The notes below the pieces were generated by a model. The model worked only from the letters and a program-made list of their open reading frames with translations. It had not been told where the DNA came from and made no database searches. This document shows positions 21,291-29,971 of a DNA stretch of 41,674 bases, piece after piece (the first letter of the stretch is position 1; each line of letters begins with the position of its first letter). The stretch is from Paracoccaceae bacterium (GTDB taxonomy: Bacteria > Pseudomonadota > Alphaproteobacteria > Rhodobacterales > Rhodobacteraceae), in contig CANNIA010000032.1 of the NCBI GenBank assembly GCA_947504705.1, positions 1 through 41,674 on the forward strand, written 5' to 3'. Position numbers and translations under genes: made by a program.

Positions 21291-22220
21291 GTGTTACGGC
21301 AGATCAGCCTGATCTCGCTTCTGGTGTTCCTGCTTTCGGCGCTGGTCTTGCTTGATTTCAAGGCGGCCCAAAGGCTTGCCCAGACCCAGGACCGCGAGCC
21401 GCCCGGCTTTGCCGAACACCTGCTGGGGATCGGATCGCGGATCTCTGGGCGGATTCAGTCCGGCTTTGGGGGTGGGGCGTCTGAAAGCTCGGCCCGTCTT
21501 GCGTTGATGCTGCCTGCCGCGCCTGACGGCTGGGATGCCCGCGCGATTGATGCGGGCGATGAAAAGGCGTTGCTGGCGAAGAAGGACAATGACCCCGCGA
21601 CGGTCGGCCTGATCCAGAGCCTTCTGACCGCCAATGGCCCAAGGGAAAGCGAAACCGCGCTGAAGGCCTATGGCCGGAAGGATCAGCTGGTCGTCTTCAA
21701 GCTGGTGCGTCAGACTGATGCGCTTTTTACTGACCCGGCAAGGCTGTCCGAGCTTGACAGCGGGATCGCCGCGGGATCGCAACAAGAGTTGCATGACTTC
21801 ATCCGGGTCCGGGGGTTGGACGTTGGCGAACTTGTCCTGCCCGAAGCCACCCGCGCCAGGGTCTTTACGGCAGAACTTGGCGGGCAGCTACAGTTGTGGG
21901 CGCTGGCCTCTGGGCGGCTGACGGACAAGGACCTGCTGCCCTTTTTCGAAACGCTTGATGTGGCGGCGATGAATGCGTCGGTTCGAAGCCATGAAGGCGG
22001 GCTTGGCGATGTGCCGGTGATCGTGGTCGTGTCCGAACTGAATGAGGCTGACCGCGCGGCCTATGCGGCTGATCGGGCCGCCAAGGCCTGGGACCGCGCG
22101 GCGCGTCTGGGCAAGATCCGGGCGGCGCTAGCGGGCGAACCTGGCTCTGTGCCTGACAGCGGCACCGAAGATTGCAAGGCGAGCGTGAATGGGGTCACGA
22201 TCTGCGCAGTGGGCGGTTAA
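21291..22220 (+). CDS. Membrane-anchored protein of unknown function (309 aa)
   Basis: I do not recognise a family. The N-terminus has a single helix (ISLISLLVFLLSALVLL, about residues 5-21) without a clear cleavage site, so the protein is probably anchored with a large periplasmic domain. The domain is acidic and alanine-rich, with segments such as GWDARAIDAGDEKALL, QSLLTANGPRESETALKAYG and VVVSELNEADRAAYAADRAAKAW. Two cysteines lie near the C-terminus (TEDCKASVNGVTICAVGG) and could form a disulfide. The start is GTG at 21291, with GAGGGA at 21276-21281 upstream. The gene stands alone between the zinc operon and the convergent ureohydrolase gene, whose stop is 21 bases past its own. Confidence 0.7.
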   Translation: MLRQISLISLLVFLLSALVLLDFKAAQRLAQTQDREPPGFAEHLLGIGSRISGRIQSGFGGGASESSARLALMLPAAPDGWDARAIDAGDEKALLAKKDNDPATVGLIQSLLTANGPRESETALKAYGRKDQLVVFKLVRQTDALFTDPARLSELDSGIAAGSQQELHDFIRVRGLDVGELVLPEATRARVFTAELGGQLQLWALASGRLTDKDLLPFFETLDVAAMNASVRSHEGGLGDVPVIVVVSELNEADRAAYAADRAAKAWDRAARLGKIRAALAGEPGSVPDSGTEDCKASVNGVTICAVGG

Positions 22221-22241
22221 CGCCCCGCGAGCCGTCCCACC

Positions 22242-23216
22242 CTAAAACTTTAGCCCAGAAAACCGCGAGGGTTTCTGCGGCACGCCGGGCAGGACACAAA
22301 GCATCTCATAGAGAAGGTTTGCCGCGATCAGCGCGGTGTTGCCCGATGTGTCATAGGGGGGCGAGACCTCGACCAGATCGCCGCCGACAAGGTTCAGGCC
22401 CTGACAACCCCGGATGATCTCATAGGCCTGCCACGTGGTCAGCCCGCCGGGTTCCACGGTGCCAGTGCCGGGGGCGAAGGCAGGGTCAAGGCTGTCGATG
22501 TCATAGGTAAGATAAACCGGCGCATCGCCGATCTTGGCGCGCACCTGTTGCATCAGGCCGGTAAGGGATTTGTGCCAGCATTCCTCGGCCTGCACGACGG
22601 TCCAGCCCTTGTCGCGCGCCCAGTCGAAATCTTCCGCCGAATAGCCGGTGGTGCGCAGGCCGATCTGGAAGACCTTGTCGTTCTGCAGGCAGCCATCCTC
22701 CCACGCGCGGCGGAAGGGGCAGCCATGCGCCACGGTTTCGCCAAACATCGTGTCGTTGATGTCGGCATGGGCGTCGATGTGGATCAGTGCCACCGGCCCG
22801 TGCCGTTCCTTGATCGCGCGCAGGATCGGCCAGGTGAGCGTATGGTCGCCGCCAAGGGTCAGGGGGATGATGCCGTGCGACAGAACCTCGCGGTAATGCG
22901 CCGTGATGATGTCGACGGTTTTCTTCAGGTCGAAAGTGTTGATAGCCACATCGCCAAGGTCCGCCACTTGCAGATGGTCAAAAGGGGCTGCCCCGGTGGC
23001 CATGTTATAGGGACGGATCATCCGGCTTTCATCCCTGATCTGCCGTGGGCCAAGTCGTGTTCCCGGGCGGTTGGAGGTGCCGTGATCCATCGGAATGCCG
23101 ATGAACCCGACGTCCAGCCCCTTGGCCGAGGTGGCCGTGGGCAGCCGCATCATCGTCGCCGGGCCGCCAAAGCGCGGCATGTCGTTGCCACCAAGAGGTT
23201 GGTTGAAATCGCTCAT
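22242..23216 (-). CDS. Ureohydrolase of the agmatinase family, most like guanidinobutyrase (GbuA)
   Basis: A 324-residue binuclear-manganese hydrolase that removes urea from a guanidino compound. Metal-ligand motifs are GGDHTLTWP, HIDAHADIND and DIDSLDPAFAPGTG. The N-terminal QPLGGNDMPRFGGPATMMRL, the RPYNMATGAAPFDHL block and LVEVSPPYDTSGNTALIAAN closely recall Pseudomonas GbuA, which turns 4-guanidinobutyrate into GABA and urea. Agmatinase or guanidinase activity cannot be excluded by eye. AAGGAT precedes the start. The gene is divergent from the GcvT-fused flavoprotein across 178 bases in which I see no clear promoter. A DAO-type oxidoreductase with D-arginine-dehydrogenase features lies about 6 kb away, but linkage is not tight. 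Confidence 0.85.
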   Translation of the reverse strand: MSDFNQPLGGNDMPRFGGPATMMRLPTATSAKGLDVGFIGIPMDHGTSNRPGTRLGPRQIRDESRMIRPYNMATGAAPFDHLQVADLGDVAINTFDLKKTVDIITAHYREVLSHGIIPLTLGGDHTLTWPILRAIKERHGPVALIHIDAHADINDTMFGETVAHGCPFRRAWEDGCLQNDKVFQIGLRTTGYSAEDFDWARDKGWTVVQAEECWHKSLTGLMQQVRAKIGDAPVYLTYDIDSLDPAFAPGTGTVEPGGLTTWQAYEIIRGCQGLNLVGGDLVEVSPPYDTSGNTALIAANLLYEMLCVLPGVPQKPSRFSGLKF

Positions 23217-23394
23217 CGGTTTGATCCTTTTACACCGCCGCGCATGTGTTCCTGTGATAACGAGTTTCCGCGCGCGCCGGTGCTACACCAAAACCGACGC
23301 CATGTCGTTTTCTGACGCCAAAGGTCGGGTGGACTTGCACCCCCTTTCGCCCTTCTGGCAGACAGGGGCAAACTCATCGCAGGAGATTCCCCCA

Positions 23395-25893
23395 ATGAAA
23401 ACGCACGTCAAAGCCTTGGTTGTCGGGGGCGGCGCAGTGGGGACCGGGATCGCCTATCACTTGGCCAAGGCCGGGTGGGATACGATGCTGGTGGAACGTG
23501 ACGAGCTGACCGCGGGCTCCACCTGGCATGCGGCGGGCCTGCTGCCCCTGTTCAATATGTCCTATGCCACGACCCATATCCACAAATACTCGGTCGATTT
23601 CTACAAGGGGCTGGAGGCCGAGACGGGATTGAATGCGGGCTTCGCTGTCGTCGGCAACCTGCGGATGGCGCAACACCAGCAACGGATGGACGAATACATG
23701 CTCTATTCCTCGGTGGCGGAAACCGCCGGGGTCTATCATGAATTCCTGAAGCCGAACGAGATCAAGGACCGCTGGCCGCTGGTGCGGACCGAAGACCTGA
23801 TCGGCGCGCTTTACCATCCGCAGGACGGATACATTAACCCGGCAGACGTGACGCAGGCGATGGCCAAGGGTGCCCGCCAGCTGGGGGCCACGATCGAGCG
23901 CAGGATCCAGGTCGACGGCTATCGCTGGACCGGGTCGGAGTGGATCGTTTCCGTTACCCGGATGGAAGAAAAAGGCGGTATGCTTGTCGCCAGTGGCGAC
24001 ACGTATGAAATCCACGCTGAGCATGTCGTGACCGCCACCGGTAACCACGCCCAGCGGACCGCGCGGCTTTTGGGGATCAAGACCCCCGCTGTCGTCGTCG
24101 AACACCAGTACATCGTGACCGAACCCGATCCGATGTTGGTCGAATATCGCAAGACCCACCCCGAGCATCCGGTCCTCCGCGATGCCGACGCAAAGTGGTA
24201 TGTCCGCGAAGAACGCGGCGGCTGGATCCTTGGGCCTTACGAAAAGGGTGCTCCGGCTCGCTTCCCCTATGGCGTGCCGGACAGCTTCCGTGCTGACCTC
24301 TTCCCGCTGGATCTGGAGCGGATCGAGCAGGAGTATATGTCCTTTATCCACCGGATTCCGTCGTCGGAAACCGTGGGTCTGAAGGACGATTACAACGGCC
24401 CGATCTGCTATACCCCCGACGGCAACCCGCTGGTCGGCCCGGCACCGGGCCTGCGCAACATGTGGCTGGCCGAGGGGTTCAGCTTTGGCATCACCGCTGC
24501 GGGCGGCACCGGCTATTATCTGGCGCAACTGATGACGCAGGGCGAGGCCGAGATCGACATGGCCAGCTTGGACCCCAAGCGGTACGGCAACTGGATGACA
24601 ACCGAATATGCCTCGCGCAAGAACGAGGAATGCTACGACCACGTCTTCGTCCTGCACCACCCGGATGAAGAACGCGAAGCCGCACGCCCGTTGCGGACCG
24701 CCCCTGCCTATGACCGCCAGAAAGAAATGGGCGCGCAGATGGGGCAAGTGAACGGCTGGGAGCGCCCGAACTACTATGGTCCGAAGGATGCGCCTGCCAC
24801 ATTCGACCACGATGGCCGCAGCTTCCGCCGTGGCGCATGGTGGCCCCATGCGGTGGAAGAAGCGAAAGCCGTGCGCAACACGGTTGGCCTGATCGACGCT
24901 GCCGCGTTCACCAAGCATCTGGTGCGCGGGCCGGGAGCAACGGCGTTCCTGGACCACTTCACCTGCAACAAGCTGCCAAGCGTTGGCCGGATCAACCTGA
25001 CCTATGCGCTGACCGACCACGGCACGACCCGGACCGAATACACCATCGTCCGGCTAAAAGAGCATGAGTACTATCTGATCTCGGCCGGGGCCTGGACGGC
25101 CTATGACTATGACTTCCTGCAAAAGGCCGCCGATGACTGGATGGCGACTAGCGGTGGTCATATCGACATTCACGACATCACCACCCAGTGGGGCGTCTAT
25201 GCCCTTGCTGGTCCGAATGCCCGGGCATTGCTCAAGGACTTGGTCAAGGACGCCGATCCGGAAACCGTTCTGTCGAACAAACGCTTCCCCTGGCTGACCT
25301 GCCGCAACATCGAGCTTGGCATGTGCCCGGTCCGCGCCATTCGCGTGGCTTATACGGGTGAGCTTGGCTGGGAACTGCACTATCCAATCGAATTCGGCCG
25401 CTATCTGTGGGACCTGCTGTGGTCGGTCGGTGAAAAGCATGGGCTGAAGGCCGTCGGGGCGCGGGCGCAAAACTGGCTGCGTCAGGAAAAGTCCTATCGC
25501 GCCTTCGGCAACGAGTTGGGCCGCGACGCGACCCCGCTGGAAGCCGATCTGCCGCGCTTTGTCGACCTGTCGAAGGAATTCCGCGGCAAGCAGAAGATGC
25601 TGGACACCGGCATTCGGTCGAAATGTGTGACGCTCCTGATCGATGGGCCAGCGGACGCGGACCCCTGGGGCAAGGAAGCGCTGATCCATGACGGGATCAA
25701 GGTTGGCCGTCTGACCTCGGGCGGCTATTCAGTGGCCTTCGGCAAGCAGATCGGCATGGGCTATGTTCCGGTCGCCTTGGCCGAGCCGGGGCAGAAGCTG
25801 AAAGTGAAGATGCTGCTGCAGGAATGGGATGCCGTTGTCACCGAAGACAGCCCCTTCGACCCGACGAACGCCCGCATCCGCATCGACGGGTAA
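23395..25893 (+). CDS. FAD-dependent dimethylglycine/sarcosine dehydrogenase-like protein with GcvT domain
   Basis: An 832-residue two-part enzyme. Residues 1 to about 370 are a DAO flavoprotein domain with the dinucleotide motif VVGGGAVGTGIAYHLAKAGW (residues 9-28) and GSTWHAAGL, whose His45 matches the covalently flavinylated histidine of dimethylglycine dehydrogenase. A connecting domain follows. The C-terminal half (about 430-830) is a glycine-cleavage T-protein-like module that should bind tetrahydrofolate and capture the released one-carbon unit. The expected substrate is an N-methylated glycine (dimethylglycine or sarcosine) from glycine betaine breakdown, but related paralogues differ. 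I chose ATG 23395 with AGGAG 9 bases upstream; an open frame of 100 codons before it has no family sequence. A run of three hairpins follows the stop. Confidence 0.87.
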   Translation: MKTHVKALVVGGGAVGTGIAYHLAKAGWDTMLVERDELTAGSTWHAAGLLPLFNMSYATTHIHKYSVDFYKGLEAETGLNAGFAVVGNLRMAQHQQRMDEYMLYSSVAETAGVYHEFLKPNEIKDRWPLVRTEDLIGALYHPQDGYINPADVTQAMAKGARQLGATIERRIQVDGYRWTGSEWIVSVTRMEEKGGMLVASGDTYEIHAEHVVTATGNHAQRTARLLGIKTPAVVVEHQYIVTEPDPMLVEYRKTHPEHPVLRDADAKWYVREERGGWILGPYEKGAPARFPYGVPDSFRADLFPLDLERIEQEYMSFIHRIPSSETVGLKDDYNGPICYTPDGNPLVGPAPGLRNMWLAEGFSFGITAAGGTGYYLAQLMTQGEAEIDMASLDPKRYGNWMTTEYASRKNEECYDHVFVLHHPDEEREAARPLRTAPAYDRQKEMGAQMGQVNGWERPNYYGPKDAPATFDHDGRSFRRGAWWPHAVEEAKAVRNTVGLIDAAAFTKHLVRGPGATAFLDHFTCNKLPSVGRINLTYALTDHGTTRTEYTIVRLKEHEYYLISAGAWTAYDYDFLQKAADDWMATSGGHIDIHDITTQWGVYALAGPNARALLKDLVKDADPETVLSNKRFPWLTCRNIELGMCPVRAIRVAYTGELGWELHYPIEFGRYLWDLLWSVGEKHGLKAVGARAQNWLRQEKSYRAFGNELGRDATPLEADLPRFVDLSKEFRGKQKMLDTGIRSKCVTLLIDGPADADPWGKEALIHDGIKVGRLTSGGYSVAFGKQIGMGYVPVALAEPGQKLKVKMLLQEWDAVVTEDSPFDPTNARIRIDG

Positions 25894-25963
25894 ACGATTT
25901 CCGCAGGGAAATCGTAACGGAGCCCGCGCGGGCACCGTTACGGAATTCGTTTTCCGAATTCCG
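25894..25963. terminator. Array of three consecutive hairpins after the GcvT-fused flavoprotein
   Basis: Three inverted repeats lie end to end. ACGATTTCC (25894-25902) pairs with GGAAATCGT (25907-25915). TAACGG (25915-25920) pairs with CCGTTA (25935-25940), enclosing GCCCGCGCGGGC (25922-25933). CGGAATTCG (25941-25949) pairs with CGAATTCCG (25955-25963). The array begins one base after the TAA at 25891-25893 and ends 26 bases before the next gene. It probably limits read-through. Its tandem form recalls the twin palindromes at 10264-10307. Confidence 0.6.
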
Positions 25964-25989
25964 GCCCTTTGCTACAGGGAGGGTTCCCG

Positions 25990-26520
25990 ATGCTGACCAC
26001 CGCGCGCCTGATCCTTCGCCCCGTCACCCCCGCAGATCGGGCCAATCTGGTGGCGCTTGAGGCTGACCCAGAGGTCATGCGCTATCTGAACGGTGGCCAG
26101 CCGGTTCCCGAAGCAGGCCTGCCGGATGGCGATTTCCTTGCCCCGCGCGGAACCGAGCCGGAGGTCCTTGCCGCCCATGAAACCGCCACAGGGTGCTTTG
26201 TCGGCTGGTTTGCCTTCTTCGATGATGGGCTGGTCGATGGTCTCCGAACTGCCGAAATCGGTTATCGCTTGGCCCGCGACGCTTGGGGCAAGGGCTATGG
26301 CACCGAAGGCGCAAAGGTTCTGATCGCAGAAGCTTTTGATCATTGGGGTTTCGACCGCATCCGGGCCGAGACGATGGCAGTCAACCTTGGCTCGCGCCGG
26401 GTGATGGAAAAGGCCGGGATGCAACTGGTCAGCACGGTCTTCCCGCATTTTCCCCATCCGATTCCCGGTTCGGACCAGGGCGAAGTCGTCTACGAGATCC
26501 GCAAATCTGATCCCCGATAG
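25990..26520 (+). CDS. GNAT-family N-acetyltransferase (RimJ/RimL type)
   Basis: A 176-residue acetyltransferase of the group that acetylates protein N-termini or small amines with acetyl-CoA. It begins MLTTARLILRPVTPADRANL, has EADPEVMRYLNGG, and carries the acetyl-CoA-binding A motif in EIGYRLARDAWGKGYGTEGA (about residues 93-112). AVNLGSRRVMEKAGM, the classic end of the fold, follows. AGGGAGGG lies a few bases before ATG 25990. The substrate cannot be read from the sequence. Eighty bases without obvious features separate it from the next gene. Confidence 0.88.
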   Translation: MLTTARLILRPVTPADRANLVALEADPEVMRYLNGGQPVPEAGLPDGDFLAPRGTEPEVLAAHETATGCFVGWFAFFDDGLVDGLRTAEIGYRLARDAWGKGYGTEGAKVLIAEAFDHWGFDRIRAETMAVNLGSRRVMEKAGMQLVSTVFPHFPHPIPGSDQGEVVYEIRKSDPR

Positions 26521-26600
26521 GCACTCGCTAGCAAACCACGACCCTGCGGCCTTGAACCCCGGTCTGCCCATAGCCATTTCCCTGCCATGGAGCAGACGGA

Positions 26601-26921
26601 ATGACCCGGGTCGAGCGTAGATTCCGCCGCCAGTTCGCCATGCTGGAGCGGTACTTCCCCAGTGCAAAAGCGCCGCTTGAGGCGCTGCGAAGCAAACGTT
26701 GGCGGCTGGTCCGAATTCCGCTTGCGTTATTCCTGGTCTTGGGCGGGATCGTGTCGTTTCTTCCCATCCTCGGGGTCTGGATGCTACCGCTTGGCCTGGT
26801 TCTGCTGGCCCTGGATATTCCCGTCCTGCGTGGTCCGATCTCGGTCTTTCTGATCCGTGGCCGGCGATTGATCCAGCGCTGGCACCGGCGATGGCGGGAT
26901 TGGCGGCAGGGTGGCGCTTGA
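26601..26921 (+). CDS. Small membrane protein, first of a tandem paralogous pair (106 aa)
   Basis: A basic N-terminus (MTRVERRFRRQFAMLERYF) and a basic C-terminus (IRGRRLIQRWHRRWRDWRQ) flank a hydrophobic core, LALFLVLGGIVSFLPILGVWMLPLGLVLLALDIPVL. The core could form two short helices joined at a proline, with both ends in the cytoplasm, somewhat like PGPGW-type small membrane proteins. Function is unknown. The next gene encodes a close relative. GGAG lies 8 bases before the ATG. Confidence 0.7.
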   Translation: MTRVERRFRRQFAMLERYFPSAKAPLEALRSKRWRLVRIPLALFLVLGGIVSFLPILGVWMLPLGLVLLALDIPVLRGPISVFLIRGRRLIQRWHRRWRDWRQGGA

Positions 26922-26984
26922 CATGACCCGTCGCAAAACTGTTGCATCGCCGTGGCAATCTGGCTCCATCAAGGATCAAACCGG

Positions 26985-27296
26985 ATGACACGGCGCGAAC
27001 GCAGGTTTCAGCGGCAGTTTCGGGCGCTGGAACGGATGATCCCGCCCTTGCGCGGGCCGATGTCGCACTTGCGTCGGTCAAGCTGGTTTCCCATCCGCTT
27101 TCCGCTTGCTGTTGTGCTGACGCTTGGAGGGTTGCTTTGGTTTCTGCCAGTGCTTGGGCTTTGGATGCTTCCGGCGGGCCTTCTACTGTTGGCGGTTGAC
27201 CTGCCAACCTTGCGCGGGCCGATCTCGGCCTTTGTCATCCGTGGCAGGCGGGTGGCAAAGCGCTGGTCACGGCGCTGGCGTGACTGGCGGGCTTAA
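26985..27296 (+). CDS. Small membrane protein, second of a tandem paralogous pair (103 aa)
   Basis: This copy starts MTRRERRFQRQFRALERMI and matches the first gene along its whole length, with the same order of basic head, hydrophobic core (VVLTLGGLLWFLPVLGLWMLP) and basic tail. Shared blocks include WMLP, LRGPIS and RRWRDWR. By eye about half the residues are identical. I chose ATG 26985, where similarity to the first copy begins; an earlier in-frame start at 26952 adds residues absent there. The stop overlaps the stop of the convergent GH25 gene by two bases (TTAA at 27293-27296). Confidence 0.7.
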   Translation: MTRRERRFQRQFRALERMIPPLRGPMSHLRRSSWFPIRFPLAVVLTLGGLLWFLPVLGLWMLPAGLLLLAVDLPTLRGPISAFVIRGRRVAKRWSRRWRDWRA

Positions 27297-28075
27297 AGCG
27301 ACCTGCGCGCCAACCATTCTTCCCAGGTCCCTTTTGACCCGGCGAAGACGTTGACATCCACCTCTCCTGTGATGCCCGGGATCAAGCCGGTCGATGTGTA
27401 CTGCCAGAAACTCCAGTTTTCGCCGTCATAGGTGCCATTCGGATGGTCAGCGACGGATCGCAGCCAGAATTCCACCCCGTTCATGCGCCACAACTCGTTG
27501 TCCTGGTAGAAGTCGACGGTGGTATAGATTAGCGGACGCTGGCCGTAATGGCGCTCGATGATGTCCAAGAAAATCCGCGCTTCATCCCGGATCGTCATGG
27601 GATCACGTCGGATCGTGCAGGTGGGCGAGGTCGGCGTCCATTCCATGTCCAGCACGGGCGGCAATGCGCCGGGGCTGCGGGGAACGTGCTTGATGAACCA
27701 GCGCGCCTGCTCCTCTGCCGAGCGGCAGTGGTAGAAGAAGTGATAGGCCCCGCGCACGACCCCTGCTGCATCAGAGTTTCGCCAGTGATCGTCGAACATT
27801 GGGTCGAACAGATCGCCACCTTCGGTCGCCTTGATATAGGCGAAGTTCACCCCGTTCGCATGCGCGGTCGCCCAGTCCACCGAAGTCTGGAACCGTGACA
27901 GATCAATGCCGTGAACCGGATAGCGGTCAGGCGACTTGCCCGGCCAATCGATCGGATCGCTGTCGGAGAAGTTCGAACTGATCACCGTCACGTCCGGAAC
28001 GGCAAGCGGTGCCGTATCGTGCCCACGGACGCAGGCCGACAGGATAAGGGCGGAGAGGAGAAGAAGGCGGGTCAT
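27293..28075 (-). CDS. GH25-family lysozyme-like lipoprotein
   Basis: A 260-residue glycoside hydrolase family 25 protein, expected to cut the glycan strand of peptidoglycan. The N-terminus MTRLLLLSALILSAC looks like a lipoprotein signal, with the lipidated cysteine at residue 15, so the enzyme is probably tethered to a membrane in the periplasm. The catalytic domain starts at about residue 52 with HGIDLSRFQTSVDW and has IKATEGGDLFDPMF, GAYHFFYHC and VLDMEWT, which supplies the acid pair D-x-E. YTTVDFYQDN and FWQYTSTG follow. Key residues look intact. The stop overlaps that of the small membrane protein gene on the other strand. The gene is 75 bases downstream of the DUF938 gene on the same strand. 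Confidence 0.9.
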   Translation of the reverse strand: MTRLLLLSALILSACVRGHDTAPLAVPDVTVISSNFSDSDPIDWPGKSPDRYPVHGIDLSRFQTSVDWATAHANGVNFAYIKATEGGDLFDPMFDDHWRNSDAAGVVRGAYHFFYHCRSAEEQARWFIKHVPRSPGALPPVLDMEWTPTSPTCTIRRDPMTIRDEARIFLDIIERHYGQRPLIYTTVDFYQDNELWRMNGVEFWLRSVADHPNGTYDGENWSFWQYTSTGLIPGITGEVDVNVFAGSKGTWEEWLARRSL

Positions 28076-28150
28076 GTCACCATGCTGGCTTCTGGCCCGC
28101 CGTCTGTCATCTGGGTTTTCATCGGATGGGCGGATTTCCCACCCCGACGT

Positions 28151-28786
28151 TCAATTCGGTCGTTTTGCCAGCAGCATCAGATTGTTTGCCGGCATCTCGA
28201 CGACCTGGACTTCAAGGCCGCAATCCTCCAGCTGTTCGGTAGCCCAGTCGAGATCCTTGTAGCCGACCGTTGGGTCCTGCGCCCGGATCGAGGCGTCAAA
28301 GTCACGGTCGCCGGGGCTTGTCGGCTCGCCGTCGCGCAGGAAGGGTCCATAAAGGCAGAACGTGCCGTTTGGCGCCAATGCCGCAGAGACCTCCATAAAA
28401 AGGGTTTCCGCTTCTTCTTCGGTGATCAGGTGCAAAAGATTGACCAGCAGGATGGCATCCCACTGCCCACGATCCGCGGCCCAACCCGAAGCAGTTGCAT
28501 CCAGAAGCTGAGGAGCGCGGATCGGCCCGCCCGAGAATTCGGTCCAGGCCCGGATGGACGGAAAATTGATTGGCTCGACATCGGTCGGATGCCAATCAAC
28601 CCCAAGCGTTTCGGCCATCTCGGCGGCGTGAAAACCCGAACCGGCTGCAAGCTCCAGAAGCCGCCCCTTTAGGTCAAGTTGGGTGAGAGCCTCAAGGATG
28701 TACTCGGCGTTGCGAGCGGCCGAAGGGTCCATGCGGCGCCCATCCGACAAAGTTTCGGCTGCAGAGTCGGGAAGTATCAGTGCCAT
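28151..28786 (-). CDS. DUF938 SAM-dependent methyltransferase-like protein
   Basis: A 211-residue class I methyltransferase of the DUF938 family. The N-terminal RRMDPSAARNAEYILEAL block is typical, and the SAM-binding motif LLELAAGSGFHAAEMAETL lies near residues 43-61. LLVNLLHLITEEEAETLF and FCLYGPFLRDGEPTSPGDRDF follow. The natural substrate of the family is unknown. The gene starts 3 bases after the stop of the upstream DAO gene, so the two are probably co-translated. GH25 follows on the same strand. Confidence 0.85.
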   Translation of the reverse strand: MALILPDSAAETLSDGRRMDPSAARNAEYILEALTQLDLKGRLLELAAGSGFHAAEMAETLGVDWHPTDVEPINFPSIRAWTEFSGGPIRAPQLLDATASGWAADRGQWDAILLVNLLHLITEEEAETLFMEVSAALAPNGTFCLYGPFLRDGEPTSPGDRDFDASIRAQDPTVGYKDLDWATEQLEDCGLEVQVVEMPANNLMLLAKRPN

Positions 28787-28789
28787 GTT

Positions 28790-29866
28790 CTATCCAAACC
28801 TCGTTGGGGAAAGTTGGGTCACAAGACCCGGGTCGATTTCGGGGGCACGACCGGCTATCAGGTCGGCGGCAAGACGGCTGGCTGCGGGGCTGGTCTGGAA
28901 ACCATATCCCCCCTGACCGGCCAGCCAAAAGAATGAAGGTTCGCGCAGGTCGCGTCCAATCACCAACACCCGGTCGGGCGCAAAGGTCCGCAGGCCAGCC
29001 CAGTTCGAAATCAATCGGGTCACGGATTCGGTCACCATCTCTTCGTAGCGCGCAAGACCCTCGGCCAGAACCATGTCGTCGGCCCAAGCGTCATGCGGGT
29101 CCATCGGGTGTTCCTCGGCCGGGCTGACGATCAGCGCCCCGGCGTCGGGCTTGGCATACCAGTCTTCTCCGGGGCCGAACATCATTGGCCAGCCGCTGAC
29201 ATCATGGCCACCCGGAGCCGGAATGCGCGCCATCGAGCGGCGGTTGGGGGTAAAACCAAGAGGCTTGATACCCGCCATCACCGCGACCTGATCCACCCAT
29301 GCCCCGGCGGCGTTGATCAGCATCCGCCCGGTGAACGTCCCCGCAGCGCTGGTCACCCGCCAGCCATCCGCCAACTTCTCGATCCCGGTCACCTTTGCCC
29401 CGGTCAGGGCCTGCGCCCCGCGTGACCGCGCTTCGCGCAGGAAGCCCTGCAAGAGAAGGTCGGTATCGACATCCTCGGCATGAGTGGCGTGCCCGGCATA
29501 GGCCACGATATCCGGGTTAAGGATCGGGACAATCGCCTGCGCTTCGGCGACCGAGATCTGGTCGAAGGCCATGGCTTTGAGGTCGTGGTCAAAAGCCTCA
29601 CGCGCGTCGGCTTTGGCCACCAGCATCAGCCCGCGCGGGGAAAGCACCCCCTCACGCGCGCGGAAATCCGGTTCGGAGGCCATCGACAGACCCACAACTG
29701 CAGGCGCGCCGTAATGCGGTTCAAAAAGCGCGGCCGACCGGCCTGAGGCATGATGCGCAAAGGCGGCTTCCGTCTCTAGAAGCAGCACCGACCCCAGCTT
29801 CGAAAGCCGCGCTGCCGCGGAAATCCCGGCGATGCCTCCGCCGATGATCAGGAAATCCGCGTCCAT
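28790..29866 (-). CDS. DAO-family FAD-dependent oxidoreductase, D-arginine dehydrogenase-like
   Basis: A 358-residue flavoprotein oxidising an amino acid or amine. The FAD-binding motif DFLIIGGGIAGISAAARLSK is at residues 4-23. FAHHASGRSAALFEPHYG resembles the active-site region of bacterial D-arginine dehydrogenase DauA. NRRSMARIPAPGGHDV and the C-terminal FFWLAGQGGYGFQTSPAASR follow. I chose ATG 29866, since 20 extra residues upstream carry no family sequence. The substrate is inferred from memory of DauA and could be another D-amino acid. It is followed 3 bases later by the DUF938 gene and lies about 100 bases downstream of the second binding-protein gene, in the same direction. Confidence 0.82.
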   Translation of the reverse strand: MDADFLIIGGGIAGISAAARLSKLGSVLLLETEAAFAHHASGRSAALFEPHYGAPAVVGLSMASEPDFRAREGVLSPRGLMLVAKADAREAFDHDLKAMAFDQISVAEAQAIVPILNPDIVAYAGHATHAEDVDTDLLLQGFLREARSRGAQALTGAKVTGIEKLADGWRVTSAAGTFTGRMLINAAGAWVDQVAVMAGIKPLGFTPNRRSMARIPAPGGHDVSGWPMMFGPGEDWYAKPDAGALIVSPAEEHPMDPHDAWADDMVLAEGLARYEEMVTESVTRLISNWAGLRTFAPDRVLVIGRDLREPSFFWLAGQGGYGFQTSPAASRLAADLIAGRAPEIDPGLVTQLSPTRFG

Positions 29867-29971
29867 GTTTGCCCCCGAAATAGCCAAGGGCGCCCAATCA
29901 GGCTCCCCCGAGTCTTTCCATCCCATAGCCCGAGGCGCATGGCCAAGGCAACCCGGCCCAAGGTCGCGGCG

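Noticed and set aside
23374-25020. A 548-codon minus-strand frame opposite the GcvT-fused flavoprotein gene.
   Set aside because: The plus-strand protein has unmistakable FAD and GcvT motifs; the antisense product has none.
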